Shown: positions 15,137 through 23,723, counted from the stretch's first letter. The stretch is DNA of 42,695 nt from an uncultured Agathobaculum sp. (GCA_934504345.1 CAKSVR010000016.1:1-42695), one strand, 5' to 3'. A program made the numbers and translations. Notes: generated from the sequence alone by a model not told the origin.

Positions 15137-15312
15137 GACATCTATCCAAAATATGCCCAAATCCACCTGCATTTTACCGTGAATTTATGGGAAAATTGCC
15201 GTAAAAGCTACAAAAATGCACAATGCACACAACGGGTTTTTCGAACGGCAAAGCGGAAAGCTGTCAATCTGCACAAGGAAGATAGTGTCGAACTAACCAC
15301 TTCCAACAAAAA

Positions 15313-15354
15313 TGACAAGAAAGGCTTGTCAAACCGGTAAGATTGCATTAAAAT
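15313..15354 (+). promoter_or_regulatory. promoter of the sugar ABC importer with an overlapping 19-base dyad
   Basis: TTGTCA (15326-15331), a 17-base spacer and TAAAAT (15349-15354). A perfect dyad TGACAAG-AAAGG-CTTGTCA occupies 15313-15331, so its right arm includes the whole -35 box. This is a likely repressor site. The leader after it is over 100 bases and includes a GC-rich hairpin (GTCCCGC / GCGGGGAC near 15383-15402). Confidence 0.6.
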
Positions 15355-15468
15355 ATTACCAGAACGTTGGAGCGTTCCTAAGTCCCGCACAAGGCGGGGA
15401 CCGACCGGCGGAACGACAGGGCAGAGAAGCCCGCCCGCTCCGCACGAAAAAGGAGAGAGGTTTTTATC

Positions 15469-16488
15469 ATGAAGAAGAGATTACTTGCTATGCTGATGAC
15501 TGGCGCTATGGTTGCAAGCCTTGCAGCTTGCGGCGGCGGTTCTTCCACTCCGTCTACGGACGACACCCAGAAGGATGGCGGCGATAAGGCTGGCACCACT
15601 TCCGGCTGCTCTGTTGACGTTATCCTGAAGACGACTGCTTCCGAGTACTGGAGCTACGTTAAGGCTGGCGCTGAGGCTTACTCCAAGGACAACCCGGACG
15701 TAAAGGTTGAGGTTAAGGGTGCTACCTCCGAGACCGCTTACGACGAGCAGCAGAATATGATCGAGACCGACCTGAACTCCGGCGCATACGATGCATTCGT
15801 TATCGCTCCGCTGCAGGCTGACCTCGTTAAGACCCTGATCGCTGGCCAGACCGCACCGATCGTTGCAGTTGATACCAACATCGATGCACCTGAGGTTCTG
15901 TCCTTCGTAGGCACCGGCAACGAGGATGCTGCTGCAATGGGCGGCAAGGCTGCTGTTGAGGCTGCAAAGGCTGCTGGCTGGACCGACGTTAAGGCGATCG
16001 CTATTTCCGGCGTACAGGGCGACGGCACTGCTACCGCACGTCTGACCGGTTATGAGAAGGGCGTTACCGAGGCTGGCGGCGAGTTCCTGAAGGGCGAGAT
16101 CCAGTACGCTGACGCTGTTGCTGATAAGGCTGCTACCTCGATGGAAGCAATCATGCAGAACCATCCGGAAGGCGTCGCTATCATCGTCTGCAACAACGAC
16201 GATATGGCTATGGCTGCTGCTCGTGCTGCAAAGGGCAACGCTGCTTACGAGAAGACCATCTTCGTTGGCTTCGACGGCATCCAGTCCGCTTGCAACGCTA
16301 TCCTGTCTGGCGAGGAGACCATGTCCGTTGCTCAGGAAGCTTACGACATGGGCTACAAGGCAGTTGAGGCTGCTGTAAAGGCTGTTAACGGTGAGACTCT
16401 GGAGAAGTTCATCGACTCCGGCTGCTCTGTTGTTACCAAGGACAACGCTCAGGAGCGTCTGGACACCCTGAAGGGCTACATCGGCTAA
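15469..16488 (+). CDS. sugar ABC transporter substrate-binding lipoprotein (ribose/inositol type)
   Basis: A 339-residue lipoprotein. The signal sequence ends in the lipobox LAAC at residues 18-21, followed by a glycine/serine/threonine linker. The rest is a periplasmic-binding-protein type 1 domain of the RbsB class: SVDVILKTTASEYWSYVKAG, then IAPLQADLVKTLI, VAVDTNIDAPE, the cleft segment NNDDMAMAAARAAK and VGFDGIQSACNAI. It captures a sugar or cyclitol outside the membrane for the downstream ATPase and permease. Codon use is strongly biased (GCT, GAG, AAG), implying high expression. The ATG has AAAAGGAGAG upstream. Ligand identity cannot be read; the neighbouring oxidoreductases point to an inositol or oxidisable glycoside. 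Confidence 0.93.
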   Translation: MKKRLLAMLMTGAMVASLAACGGGSSTPSTDDTQKDGGDKAGTTSGCSVDVILKTTASEYWSYVKAGAEAYSKDNPDVKVEVKGATSETAYDEQQNMIETDLNSGAYDAFVIAPLQADLVKTLIAGQTAPIVAVDTNIDAPEVLSFVGTGNEDAAAMGGKAAVEAAKAAGWTDVKAIAISGVQGDGTATARLTGYEKGVTEAGGEFLKGEIQYADAVADKAATSMEAIMQNHPEGVAIIVCNNDDMAMAAARAAKGNAAYEKTIFVGFDGIQSACNAILSGEETMSVAQEAYDMGYKAVEAAVKAVNGETLEKFIDSGCSVVTKDNAQERLDTLKGYIG

Positions 16489-16550
16489 GCAAGACTATCC
16501 CCACACGCTTGTGGTTTTCCATTAGTTCCGGCATTTAAGTGAACGTGAAG

Positions 16551-16594
16551 AAGCCCCTGCACGATTTGAACGATTCTTGCAGGGGTTCTCTTTT
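16551..16594 (+). terminator. partial terminator between the binding-protein gene and the ATPase gene
   Basis: CCCCTGCA (16554-16561) pairs with TGCAGGGG (16578-16585), followed by TTCTCTTTT. A smaller hairpin CCACA/TGTGG with TTTT precedes it near 16501-16518. Such elements commonly let the binding protein be made in excess over the ATPase and permease. Confidence 0.65.
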
Positions 16595-16723
16595 CGAAGA
16601 GTGCTCCCGCGGGCAATAATTGGTAAAAGGTATACATTGGGTATGCTTTTCCTCAGGGAACCGGACCGAGAACGGTTTACTTTGTCCCGCACTTCATCTC
16701 GGAGAAGAAAAGGTGATATGCAA

Positions 16724-18229
16724 ATGAGTGAATACGTAGTAGAACTGAAAAACGCGACCAAGCGTTTTCCGGGCGTAGTGGCTCTGCGAAACATGCAGCT
16801 GGCAGTCAAGCCGGGCGAGATCCTCGGCCTGATCGGCGAGAACGGCGCAGGCAAGTCTACGCTGATCAAGGTGCTGACTGGTGTACATCAGGCAGACGAG
16901 GGTCAGATCTTCGTAGACGGCGTAGAGCAGCACTTCAAGGACCCGAACGAGTCCGCTGCTGCGGGCATCGCCTGCGTTTATCAGGAGCTGAATATCGAAA
17001 AGCTGCTGAGCATTACGGACAACATTTTTATCAACAAGTGGCTCAAGAAGGGCAATCTGCTCGACTACCCGGCCATGCACAAGAAGGCAAAGGAAGTTAT
17101 GGCGTCGCTCGGTCAGGACGTAGACCCGACCAAGCCGGCCGGCAACTTCGGCATGGGCGTTCAGCAGATGATCGAGATCGCCAAGGCGGTTCTCATCAAC
17201 GCAAAAATGATCATTATGGACGAGCCGACCTCCTCTCTGGGCGAGAAGGAAGTCGAGCAGCTGATGAAGACCTGCCGTGAACTGAAGGCACGCGGCATCG
17301 GCATCGTCTTTGTATCCCATAAACTCGAAGAGCTGTTCGAGCTCTGCGACCGCGTTACGGTTATCCGTGACGGCGAGTACATCGAGACGCGCGACATCAG
17401 CGGCTGGGACAACGACTCCCTGATCACCGCGATGGTAGGCCGTTCTCTGGACAACCAGTTCCCGAAGGAGATCGGCGTAAAGAGCGCCGAGCCGATGCTC
17501 AAGGTCGAGCATCTGAAGGAGACCGGCGTGCTGAAGGATGTATCCTTCGAAGCATACGGCGGACAGATCCTCGGCTTTGCAGGTCTGGTCGGCGCAGGCC
17601 GTACCGAGACCATGCGCGCGATCTTCGGTGCAGACCCGATCGACGGCGGCACCATCGAGATCAAGGGCAAGCAGGTACACATCAAGACCCCGCGTCAGGC
17701 GATCCAGCACGGCATCGCGTTCCTGACCGAGGACCGCAAGGGTCAGGGTCTGGTTCTTGCGCAGTCCATCCGCACCAACCTCATCCTCGCCAATATGAAG
17801 GGCTTCTCGACCGGCATGTTCCTGAACGAGAAGAAGATCGAGGACGCAGGTCAGAAGAACATCGCGTCTCTGCGCATCAAGACCCCGTCGATCGACGAGA
17901 TCGTCGGTCAGCTGTCCGGCGGCAACCAGCAGAAGGTCGTTATCGGCAAGTGGGTCAACACGGACGCAGACATCTTTATCTTCGACGAGCCGACCCGTGG
18001 TATCGACGTCGGCGCAAAGGTCGAGGTTTACAACGTAATGAACAGCCTGGTAAAGCAGGGCAAGTGCGTTATCATGGTCTCCTCGGAAATGCCTGAGATC
18101 CTTGGTATGTCCGACCGCGTTATCGTTATGCGCGGCGGCGAGGTAATGGCAACCGTCGATCGCGACAGCGAACATTTCAATCAGGAAGACCTTATGAAGG
18201 CAGCTTGGGGAGGTAAATTAGATGACTAA
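16724..18229 (+). CDS. sugar ABC transporter ATP-binding protein with two nucleotide-binding domains (RbsA/MglA type)
   Basis: A 501-residue ATPase, the usual length for RbsA/MglA. The first domain has Walker A GENGAGKST, a Q-loop at VYQELN, and Walker B IIMDEPTSSLGEKE with the H-loop VSHKLEE. The second has the degenerate GLVGAGRTE loop, the signature LSGGNQQKVVIGKW and Walker B IFIFDEPTRGIDVG. It powers import by the adjacent permease and binding protein. The open frame extends upstream, but the ATG at 16724 is chosen because AGGTGA ends seven bases before it; an ATG two codons earlier is too close to that site. The stop overlaps the permease start by 8 bases, which implies coupled translation. 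Confidence 0.95.
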   Translation: MSEYVVELKNATKRFPGVVALRNMQLAVKPGEILGLIGENGAGKSTLIKVLTGVHQADEGQIFVDGVEQHFKDPNESAAAGIACVYQELNIEKLLSITDNIFINKWLKKGNLLDYPAMHKKAKEVMASLGQDVDPTKPAGNFGMGVQQMIEIAKAVLINAKMIIMDEPTSSLGEKEVEQLMKTCRELKARGIGIVFVSHKLEELFELCDRVTVIRDGEYIETRDISGWDNDSLITAMVGRSLDNQFPKEIGVKSAEPMLKVEHLKETGVLKDVSFEAYGGQILGFAGLVGAGRTETMRAIFGADPIDGGTIEIKGKQVHIKTPRQAIQHGIAFLTEDRKGQGLVLAQSIRTNLILANMKGFSTGMFLNEKKIEDAGQKNIASLRIKTPSIDEIVGQLSGGNQQKVVIGKWVNTDADIFIFDEPTRGIDVGAKVEVYNVMNSLVKQGKCVIMVSSEMPEILGMSDRVIVMRGGEVMATVDRDSEHFNQEDLMKAAWGGKLDD

Positions 18230-19202
18230 GAAGAAATCCAGCAATTTGATGAACTATGCCGGTACGTTTGGCGCACTGGTTATCCTTTGTGTTGTACTGG
18301 CGATCGCATCGCCCAACTTCTTTAAGTATTCGAACATGATGTCCATTCTCAAGCAGACGTCGTTCAATGCACTGGTTTCCACCGGCATGCTGCTCTGCCT
18401 GATCACCGCCGGCATCGACCTTTCCGTAGGCGCTAACGCAACGTTCGCAGCCTGCCTTGCAGGTATGCTGATGAACAAGGGCATGTCCAATCCGGTCGTT
18501 CTCCTGCTCGTCGCAATCGTCGGCGGCACCCTGATCGGCTGGGTCAACGGTATGCTCCTCACCCGTCTGCACCTCCCCCATCCGTTCGTATCTACCCTCG
18601 GTATGAAGAACGTACTCTGGGGCGGCGCGCTGATCGTTACCAACTCTCAGATGGTATCCTTCTCCGGCAATGACGCTGTTATGTGGCTCGGCTCCGCAAC
18701 CGTAGGCGGCTTCCCGATCTCCTTCATCGTTGTTATCGCGATCTACATCGTAATGCACATCCTGCTGACCAAGACCGCTCTTGGCCGCTCGATCTACTGC
18801 GTAGGCGGCAACCCGGAAGCAGCTCGTCTGTCCGGTATCAACTCCGCTAACGTACTTACCTTCTGCTACACCCTGTCCGGCTTCATGGCTGCTCTGGCAG
18901 GCATCGTATCCATCGGTCGTTCCGGTATCTGCAACGGCGTTAACGCTATCCAGCCGTACGATACCGACGCAATCGCAGCCTGCATCATCGGCGGCGCATC
19001 CTTCATGGGCGGCAAGGGCACCATGGTTGGTACCATGCTCGGCGCACTGATCATCGCTGTTCTGCGTAACGGCTTCTCCCTGCTGTCCGTTTCTTCGGCA
19101 GTACAGAACCTCGTTCTTGGTCTGGTTATCATCGGCGCCGTACTGCTCGACGTTACTCGTGAGCGCATGGCTGCTAAGGCTCGCCGTCTGGCTGCTAAGT
19201 AA
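18222..19202 (+). CDS. sugar ABC transporter permease (RbsC/MglC type)
   Basis: A 326-residue polytopic membrane protein with eight to ten hydrophobic segments. It has the family features TAGIDLSVGA, STLGMKNVLWGGA, the coupling region ALGRSIYCVGGNPEAARLSG, then YDTDAIAACIIGGASFMGGKGTMVGTMLGA. It forms the channel, probably as a homodimer, for the substrate delivered by the lipoprotein at 15469-16488. The ATG overlaps the end of the ATPase gene, with GGGGAGG inside that gene as ribosome binding site. A strong terminator follows, so the importer unit ends here. Confidence 0.95.
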   Translation: MTKKKSSNLMNYAGTFGALVILCVVLAIASPNFFKYSNMMSILKQTSFNALVSTGMLLCLITAGIDLSVGANATFAACLAGMLMNKGMSNPVVLLLVAIVGGTLIGWVNGMLLTRLHLPHPFVSTLGMKNVLWGGALIVTNSQMVSFSGNDAVMWLGSATVGGFPISFIVVIAIYIVMHILLTKTALGRSIYCVGGNPEAARLSGINSANVLTFCYTLSGFMAALAGIVSIGRSGICNGVNAIQPYDTDAIAACIIGGASFMGGKGTMVGTMLGALIIAVLRNGFSLLSVSSAVQNLVLGLVIIGAVLLDVTRERMAAKARRLAAK

Positions 19203-19217
19203 TCACCACGCATATCA

Positions 19218-19255
19218 AACAAAAAAGAGTCGCTGCAAAGCGGCTCTTTTTTGTT
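19218..19255 (+). terminator. intrinsic terminator of the ABC importer operon
   Basis: AAAAAAGAGTCGCT (19221-19234) pairs with AGCGGCTCTTTTTT (19239-19252) with one G-T wobble around a GCAA loop. Flanking AAC/GTT extends the stem. Its symmetry could also stop the convergent LacI-type gene. Confidence 0.88.
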
Positions 19256-19410
19256 GCAGAAAACCCTTTTTTTGATTTGCGGAACGGCGGAGCTGCCGTC
19301 TACGGACGGCGGGAACGTGCCGCATAATTTGTTCGGTCAGATGGTGGGATTTCCTCTCAATAGATGCAAATGGACGAAAATCGTTACAAATTCTCCACTC
19401 TGAACGCAGT

Positions 19411-20427
19411 TTACAGCATTTCCTGCGTTATCAGCCCAACATCGGTATAATACAGCTCCCGTTTGGGCTTTACGCCGCGCAGCAGCATTTGATACATCGC
19501 CAGCACGGCGTGGAACGACTCCTGCGAGAAGGCCTGACCGATCACGAAATCCACCGTTCCCTCGCGCAGATACCGCTTCGCGGTGGGCGTGAGGTCGTTG
19601 CAGACGATATGCGGCCGGGTGGTGCGCCGTGCTTTTCGGATGCCCGCGATGCAGCCGGAGAGCGGCTGGCAGGCCATATAGACGGCGTGCAGGCGACTGT
19701 CGGCCTGAAGCGCCTGCGCGACGAGTTCGCTGGTGAGTTCAGGCATTTCGTTGGTTTCGATCACGCGGTAGGCATCTTCGGAGAAGCCCAGCTCGAGCAG
19801 ACGGCGGCAAAAGCCGTCCACGCGGCCTTTGTGGGCCTCCATACGCAGATTTCCGGTGACAATGAGAACGTGCTCGGGCGGCCGGATGAGCCGCGCCATG
19901 ACACCGGCGGCGATAGCGCCCGCGCGGACAAGATCCTGTCCGGCGTGGCACAGACGGCCGCTGTGCGGCACATCGGCATCATAGGTGATGACGGTAACGC
20001 CTTTCTGCACGGCCTGCTCGATGGCGGCGCGGACTTCGGGCGTATTTTCGGCGCGGATGATGAGCCCGTCCACGCCGGAACGGATCTGCTCGTCCATCGC
20101 GCGGAGAAGCTCCTGCATCGTCATGGTGCGGAGCGGCTGCTCGGTCAGCACAAACGATGGGTCCGCGATGTAGCGCAGCGCCCGCCGGATGCCGCTGACG
20201 ATCTGGCGGTTGAAGTGGCCGTCCGTCCACTGCGGGATCAGGATGGCTGCGTGCTTCTCTGCGCCGCTGTTTGCCGGTGCGGGCGGCTGATAGCCCAGCT
20301 GCTTTGCCGCACGGAGCACCTTTTCGCGCACCATCGGACTGACGTTGGGCCGTCCGTGCAGCACGCGGTCCACCGTGCCGCGCGACACGCCGGAAAGCTC
20401 TGCGATTTTTTGTATGGTAACTGCCAC
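19411..20427 (-). CDS. LacI/PurR-family transcriptional regulator
   Basis: A 338-residue repressor. The N-terminal helix-turn-helix reads VTIQKIAELSGVSRGTVDRV, then LHGRPNVSPMVREKVLRAAKQLGYQP, a complete LacI DNA-binding domain with hinge. The effector domain is of the periplasmic-binding-protein type 1 fold (HAAILIPQWTDGHFNRQIVSGI; GLIIRAENTPEVRAAIEQA; VTVITYDADVPHSGRLCHAG), resembling regulators that bind ribose- or inositol-like sugars. GTG at 20427 is preferred because AGGAG stands nine bases before it; a TTG three codons earlier lies directly against that site. It sits between the importer and a divergently transcribed oxidoreductase and probably represses both. The dyad at 15313-15331 is one candidate operator. 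Confidence 0.93.
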   Translation of the reverse strand: MAVTIQKIAELSGVSRGTVDRVLHGRPNVSPMVREKVLRAAKQLGYQPPAPANSGAEKHAAILIPQWTDGHFNRQIVSGIRRALRYIADPSFVLTEQPLRTMTMQELLRAMDEQIRSGVDGLIIRAENTPEVRAAIEQAVQKGVTVITYDADVPHSGRLCHAGQDLVRAGAIAAGVMARLIRPPEHVLIVTGNLRMEAHKGRVDGFCRRLLELGFSEDAYRVIETNEMPELTSELVAQALQADSRLHAVYMACQPLSGCIAGIRKARRTTRPHIVCNDLTPTAKRYLREGTVDFVIGQAFSQESFHAVLAMYQMLLRGVKPKRELYYTDVGLITQEML

Positions 20428-20450
20428 GGCAGTCAACTCCTCTCACAAAG

Positions 20451-20479
20451 ATTATAGGGGAGAGGCGGTGCGCCGTCAA
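20451..20479 (-). promoter_or_regulatory. promoter of the LacI-family regulator gene
   Basis: On the minus strand TTGACG (20479-20474), 17 bases and consensus TATAAT (20456-20451), 24 bases before the GTG start. Confidence 0.75.
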
Positions 20480-20595
20480 GCACAATACGCACAGTACACA
20501 ATCAGAAAGCGTGCGCTCGACGGCTTCCGACCTCTCATTTTGCCAGAAAACACCGCTGTATTTTTAGGCAGGATACCAATGTTGGTGCGTGCCGG

Positions 20596-20624
20596 TTGAC
20601 CGTACCGCACAAACGCGATACAAT
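20596..20624 (+). promoter_or_regulatory. promoter of the Gfo/Idh/MocA gene at 20719
   Basis: TTGACC (20596-20601), 17 bases and TACAAT (20619-20624). It leaves a leader of nearly 90 bases before the start codon. Confidence 0.7.
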
Positions 20625-20718
20625 ACATCTGTAAACAAAAATACATGATTTGTGATGTTTTAACCACCTTAACAAGATGTAAAATCACTGTCTTACCGCT
20701 GAAAAGGAGAGGATCACA

Positions 20719-21726
20719 ATGCTGAATATTGGTGTTATCGGCTGCGGCGCGATCGGCCGCGACCACATCCGCCGTTTGACGGACATCGTTCCGGGCTGTC
20801 AGGTCGTTGCCTGTGCAGACTATTTCGAGGAGGCGGCAGCCAAGGTTGCTGCACAGTACGAGGGCATGAAAGCCTATAAGACCGGCGAGGAGCTCATCGC
20901 AGCACCCGAGGTACAGGCTGTCGTCATCACCTCGTCCGACCCGAGCCATGCGGGCTATGTGCTCGAGGCGCTCAAGGCCGGCAAGTACGTTTTCTGCGAG
21001 AAGCCGCTGGCGCAGAACGCAGAGGACTGCGAGAAGATCATCGCCGCAGAAACCGCGCACGGCAAACGTCTGTTGCAGGTGGGCTTCATGCGCCACTACG
21101 ACCGCGGTTATGCGGAGATGAAGCGCATCATCGACTCCGGTGAGCTGGGCGCACCGCTGATGATCCATGCGTGCCACCGCAATGTATCTCAGCCGGACGG
21201 CTTCCAGACCGAAATGGGCGTTTCCAACGTCGCCATCCACGAGCTGGACATCTGCCGCTGGCTGCTGAACGACGAGTACAAGAGCGGTCAGGTGCTCAAG
21301 GTGCGCCAGTCCGCGTGCTCGACCAAGGGCTACGATAACCCGCAGATCGTGCTGCTGGAAACCCAGTCCGGCGCGCGCATCGATGTTGAGGTGCAGGTAG
21401 CCGATGCCTACGGCTATGACATCCAGTGTCAGGTCGTCTGCGAAAAGGGTACAGTCAACCTGCCGGATCCGTATGCCGTTGTCAAGCGCTCGAACGCGAC
21501 CCGTTCGTTCCCGATCCTGACCGACTGGAAGGATCGCTTTATCGAGGCTTACGACATCGAGCTGACCCACTGGGTCAACACGCTTGCCGAAAAGAGCGAG
21601 CCGGATGGCCCGTCCGCATGGGATGGCTACGCTGCGTGCGTTGCTGCTGATGCGCTCAATCGTTCGCGCGGCACGGGCACGTTCCTGCCGATCGAAATGA
21701 TGGATAAACCCGCTCTCTACAAATAA
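20719..21726 (+). CDS. Gfo/Idh/MocA oxidoreductase, inositol 2-dehydrogenase-like
   Basis: A 335-residue NAD(P)-dependent dehydrogenase. The Rossmann loop is IGVIGCGAIGRDHIRR, the EKPLAQ signature lies near residue 95 with the catalytic-lysine-bearing KP, and GFMRHYDRGYAEMKRII begins the C-terminal domain. FQTEMGVSNVAIHELDICRW gives the aspartate and histidine dyad region (HELD) seen in inositol dehydrogenases. The close resemblance to IolG makes myo-inositol 2-dehydrogenase (to scyllo-inosose) the leading guess, but other polyols or glycosides are possible. It is divergent from the LacI gene, with its own promoter and an AAAAGGAGAGG ribosome binding site, and ends at a terminator. Confidence 0.9.
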   Translation: MLNIGVIGCGAIGRDHIRRLTDIVPGCQVVACADYFEEAAAKVAAQYEGMKAYKTGEELIAAPEVQAVVITSSDPSHAGYVLEALKAGKYVFCEKPLAQNAEDCEKIIAAETAHGKRLLQVGFMRHYDRGYAEMKRIIDSGELGAPLMIHACHRNVSQPDGFQTEMGVSNVAIHELDICRWLLNDEYKSGQVLKVRQSACSTKGYDNPQIVLLETQSGARIDVEVQVADAYGYDIQCQVVCEKGTVNLPDPYAVVKRSNATRSFPILTDWKDRFIEAYDIELTHWVNTLAEKSEPDGPSAWDGYAACVAADALNRSRGTGTFLPIEMMDKPALYK

Positions 21727-21740
21727 TCTCTCAATATAAG

Positions 21741-21769
21741 AAAAAGGACCGCCGATGGCGGTCTTTTTT
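21741..21769 (+). terminator. intrinsic terminator after the Gfo/Idh/MocA gene
   Basis: AAAAAGGACCGCC pairs with GGCGGTCTTTTTT with one bulged G and a GAT loop. It also lies at the 3' side of the convergent membrane-protein gene. Confidence 0.85.
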
Positions 21770-21783
21770 CTATGGTTTTGCGA

Positions 21784-22401
21784 TCATGCGGCGGCTTTTT
21801 CGGATTTATAGGCCGCACGGATGTACAGACCCAGCAGGATCAGGTAAAACATCTGGCCGGGGAGCACAAAATAGTCCTGAAGCGCGGCATCGTGCTTGGC
21901 GGCAGCCCAGAGGATCGAGGCGATCTGGCAGATGAGCGGCGCCCAGAAGCAGCAGAGGATGAGCCGGGACGGAAAATCGTAGTTACGCTCCGCGCGGACG
22001 GCATTCAGGCCGCTGTACAGGAAAAACTGGGAAACGTAGATGCAGATCGCACCGGCGCTGGCTATCAGGCTGAGCACGACATAGATGCCGGCAGGCGCAT
22101 AGACCGGGTAGCCGGACGGACGGAGCAGTATCGAGATCAGGCCGAGGAGCGTTGCGGCGATGCCGATGATGTTCAGCGTGAACGCGCGGCGCAGCCGGTC
22201 GGATACTCTGCTGAGCTGATAGAACGGGATGAACTCTGCAATGACGCACACCACACCGAGGATACCGGTGACAGTGAGCGCACTGCCGTTCGAGCCGCTC
22301 GGGGCTGCGGAGCCGCCAAGCTGACCGAGCACCACAGATGCCGCATTGCACAGCCAGAACATCAGCAGCCAGCGGAAAACGGGGATTTTGTTGTTGTTCA
22401 T
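21784..22401 (-). CDS. polytopic membrane protein of unknown function
   Basis: A 205-residue protein with about six hydrophobic segments: residues near 10-27, 42-62, 75-92, 105-130, 145-165 and 180-198. Between segments 1 and 2 lies a small glycine/serine-rich loop. There are no charged catalytic motifs and no relation that I recognise. AAGGAGG with spacing 8 before ATG 22401 and a good promoter just upstream show it is a real, separately transcribed gene. It interrupts the sugar-catabolic region without obvious connection to it. Confidence 0.75.
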   Translation of the reverse strand: MNNNKIPVFRWLLMFWLCNAASVVLGQLGGSAAPSGSNGSALTVTGILGVVCVIAEFIPFYQLSRVSDRLRRAFTLNIIGIAATLLGLISILLRPSGYPVYAPAGIYVVLSLIASAGAICIYVSQFFLYSGLNAVRAERNYDFPSRLILCCFWAPLICQIASILWAAAKHDAALQDYFVLPGQMFYLILLGLYIRAAYKSEKAAA

Positions 22402-22422
22402 AATCTCTACCTCCTTACCATC

Positions 22423-22451
22423 ATAATAGCAGAGGCAGTGAAAATATGCAA
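22423..22451 (-). promoter_or_regulatory. promoter of the membrane-protein gene
   Basis: On the minus strand TTGCAT (22451-22446), 17 bases and TATTAT (22428-22423). It begins two bases from the repeat element at 22454, so that element forms the immediate upstream flank of the promoter. Confidence 0.6.
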
Positions 22452-22453
22452 GA

Positions 22454-22659
22454 AAAAGCAGAGCCGTCCGGCTCTGCTTTTCGCTGTCGCGAAACTGCGG
22501 TTTCGCCGGCAAGAGGAACGGATCGCAGGCTGTTCCAAAGTCATCCGAAGGTTCTCATACGGGAACTTTTTTTCTTCGAAAATGAGAAAACCGAGGCTCA
22601 TGTCCTCGGTTTTCTTGCATTTGCGGGCGAGTGCTGTTTTATGCACACTGCCGCGCGAA
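22454..22659 (+). repeat. structured intergenic element, full copy 2
   Basis: Collinear with 6815-7026. P1 pairs AAAAGCAGAGCC 22454-22465 with GGCTCTGCTTTT 22470-22481. P2 pairs GCGAAAC 22489-22495 with GTTTCGC 22500-22506, loop TGCG. P3 pairs GGAACGG 22515-22521 with CTGTTCC 22530-22536; its loop contains CGCA (22524-22527), complementary to the P2 loop. P4 pairs AAGGTTC 22548-22554 with GAACTTT 22563-22569. P5 pairs AAAACCGAGG 22587-22596 with CCTCGGTTTT 22604-22613. P6 pairs GCATTTG 22617-22623 with CGAGTGC 22628-22634. The end is CTGCCGCGCGAA. It fills the gap between two minus-strand genes. Confidence 0.75.
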
Positions 22660-22703
22660 CTGACTGGGATTATAAAAACAGGATTTTGTAAATCTTGTAT
22701 GGA

Positions 22704-23723
22704 TCAATACTTGACCTGAACCGGCTTGCCGGAGTGGAACGAATCCGTGATGGCGTAGGTAACGAGCGTAGCCTTGGTGCCGTCGTAAACGGTCAGCTCG
22801 GGCTTGCGGTCGTTCTGGATGCAGTCGATGAAATCGACCATCTCGAGCAGGTACGCCTCGGCGAAACGCTGCGGGAAGTTCTCGACGATCTCCTGACGGG
22901 CGCCGTACTGGTCGTATACCATGACGCGGTCCTTCCACGGTACACCGGCCACGCGGATATGCGCCTCGGTGCCGACGATCTCGGTTTCGGTGTGGTAGCC
23001 GTGCGGTGCAGTGCGGCCAACGTGCAGGAATGCGACCGTGCCGTTGTCGAACTTGAGCATTGCCATGCCGGTTTCGGTGTCGCCGTTCTCCGCGAACTCG
23101 GGGTGCTTAAAGGTAGTGCCTGCTGCGTAGACCTCGGTAACCTCGCCGCCGAGGAACCAGCGCATCAGGTCGATGTCGTGCGAAGCCGCGTCGATGAAGA
23201 TGCCGCCCGAGGTCTTGGAGAACTTGATGCAGCTCTCGACCAGTGCCTCCGGGTCAAGACCGGTAGCCTTTACCAGATACGGCTTGCCGATGCGGCCGGC
23301 ATTGATCTGTGCCTTTGCATCTGCATAGGACGGGTCGTAGCGGCGCATGAAGCCGAGGAAGAACAGCTTGTCCGGGTGGCGCTCAACAGCGGCCTCGGCG
23401 CGCTTGCACTCCTCGAGCGAGCAGCCCAGCGGCTTGTCGGTGAAAACGTGCTTGTCGGCATCGAGCGCGTACTCGATCATCCAACAGTGCTCGGGAGAAG
23501 AGGAAACGATGACAACAGCCTCGATGTCCGCCTCGTCTACCATCTTCTTGTAATCGGTGGTGGTGTACTCTACTTTAAGGTAGTCCTTGGCCCAGTCCAG
23601 CTCTTTCTGATCGAGCGAGCAGGCAGCGACCAGCTTGCAGCCCGGGATCTTGAATGCGAGATTCTGTGCGTGCACCGAGCCCAGACGGCCCAGACCGACA
23701 ATACCTACTTTGATCTCTTTCAT
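22704..23723 (-). CDS. Gfo/Idh/MocA oxidoreductase, inositol dehydrogenase-like
   Basis: A 339-residue NAD(P)-dependent oxidoreductase. The N-terminus KVGIVGLGRLGSVHAQNLAF is the Rossmann loop, TDKPLGCSLEECKRAE carries the family lysine (here DKP rather than EKP), and GFMRRYDPSYADAKAQI opens the second domain. GIFIDAASHDIDLMRWFLGG supplies the DxxxHDID catalytic region of inositol dehydrogenases. It is the third family member in the window. AAAGGAGA before ATG 23723 sets the start, and a promoter lies at 23795-23823. Its transcript would run toward the repeat at 22454. It may reduce or oxidise a different position of the same ring; this is inference from the context. Confidence 0.9.
   Translation of the reverse strand: MKEIKVGIVGLGRLGSVHAQNLAFKIPGCKLVAACSLDQKELDWAKDYLKVEYTTTDYKKMVDEADIEAVVIVSSSPEHCWMIEYALDADKHVFTDKPLGCSLEECKRAEAAVERHPDKLFFLGFMRRYDPSYADAKAQINAGRIGKPYLVKATGLDPEALVESCIKFSKTSGGIFIDAASHDIDLMRWFLGGEVTEVYAAGTTFKHPEFAENGDTETGMAMLKFDNGTVAFLHVGRTAPHGYHTETEIVGTEAHIRVAGVPWKDRVMVYDQYGARQEIVENFPQRFAEAYLLEMVDFIDCIQNDRKPELTVYDGTKATLVTYAITDSFHSGKPVQVKY

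Noticed and set aside
22600..22690. Short reading frames across the dispersed element with similar peptides in copies 2 and 3 (FAGECCFMHTAAR and FAGKSYFMHAAAR)
   Set aside because: Copy 1 has a loop of different length that breaks this frame while keeping the stem, so the similarity reflects conserved RNA or DNA structure, not a protein.
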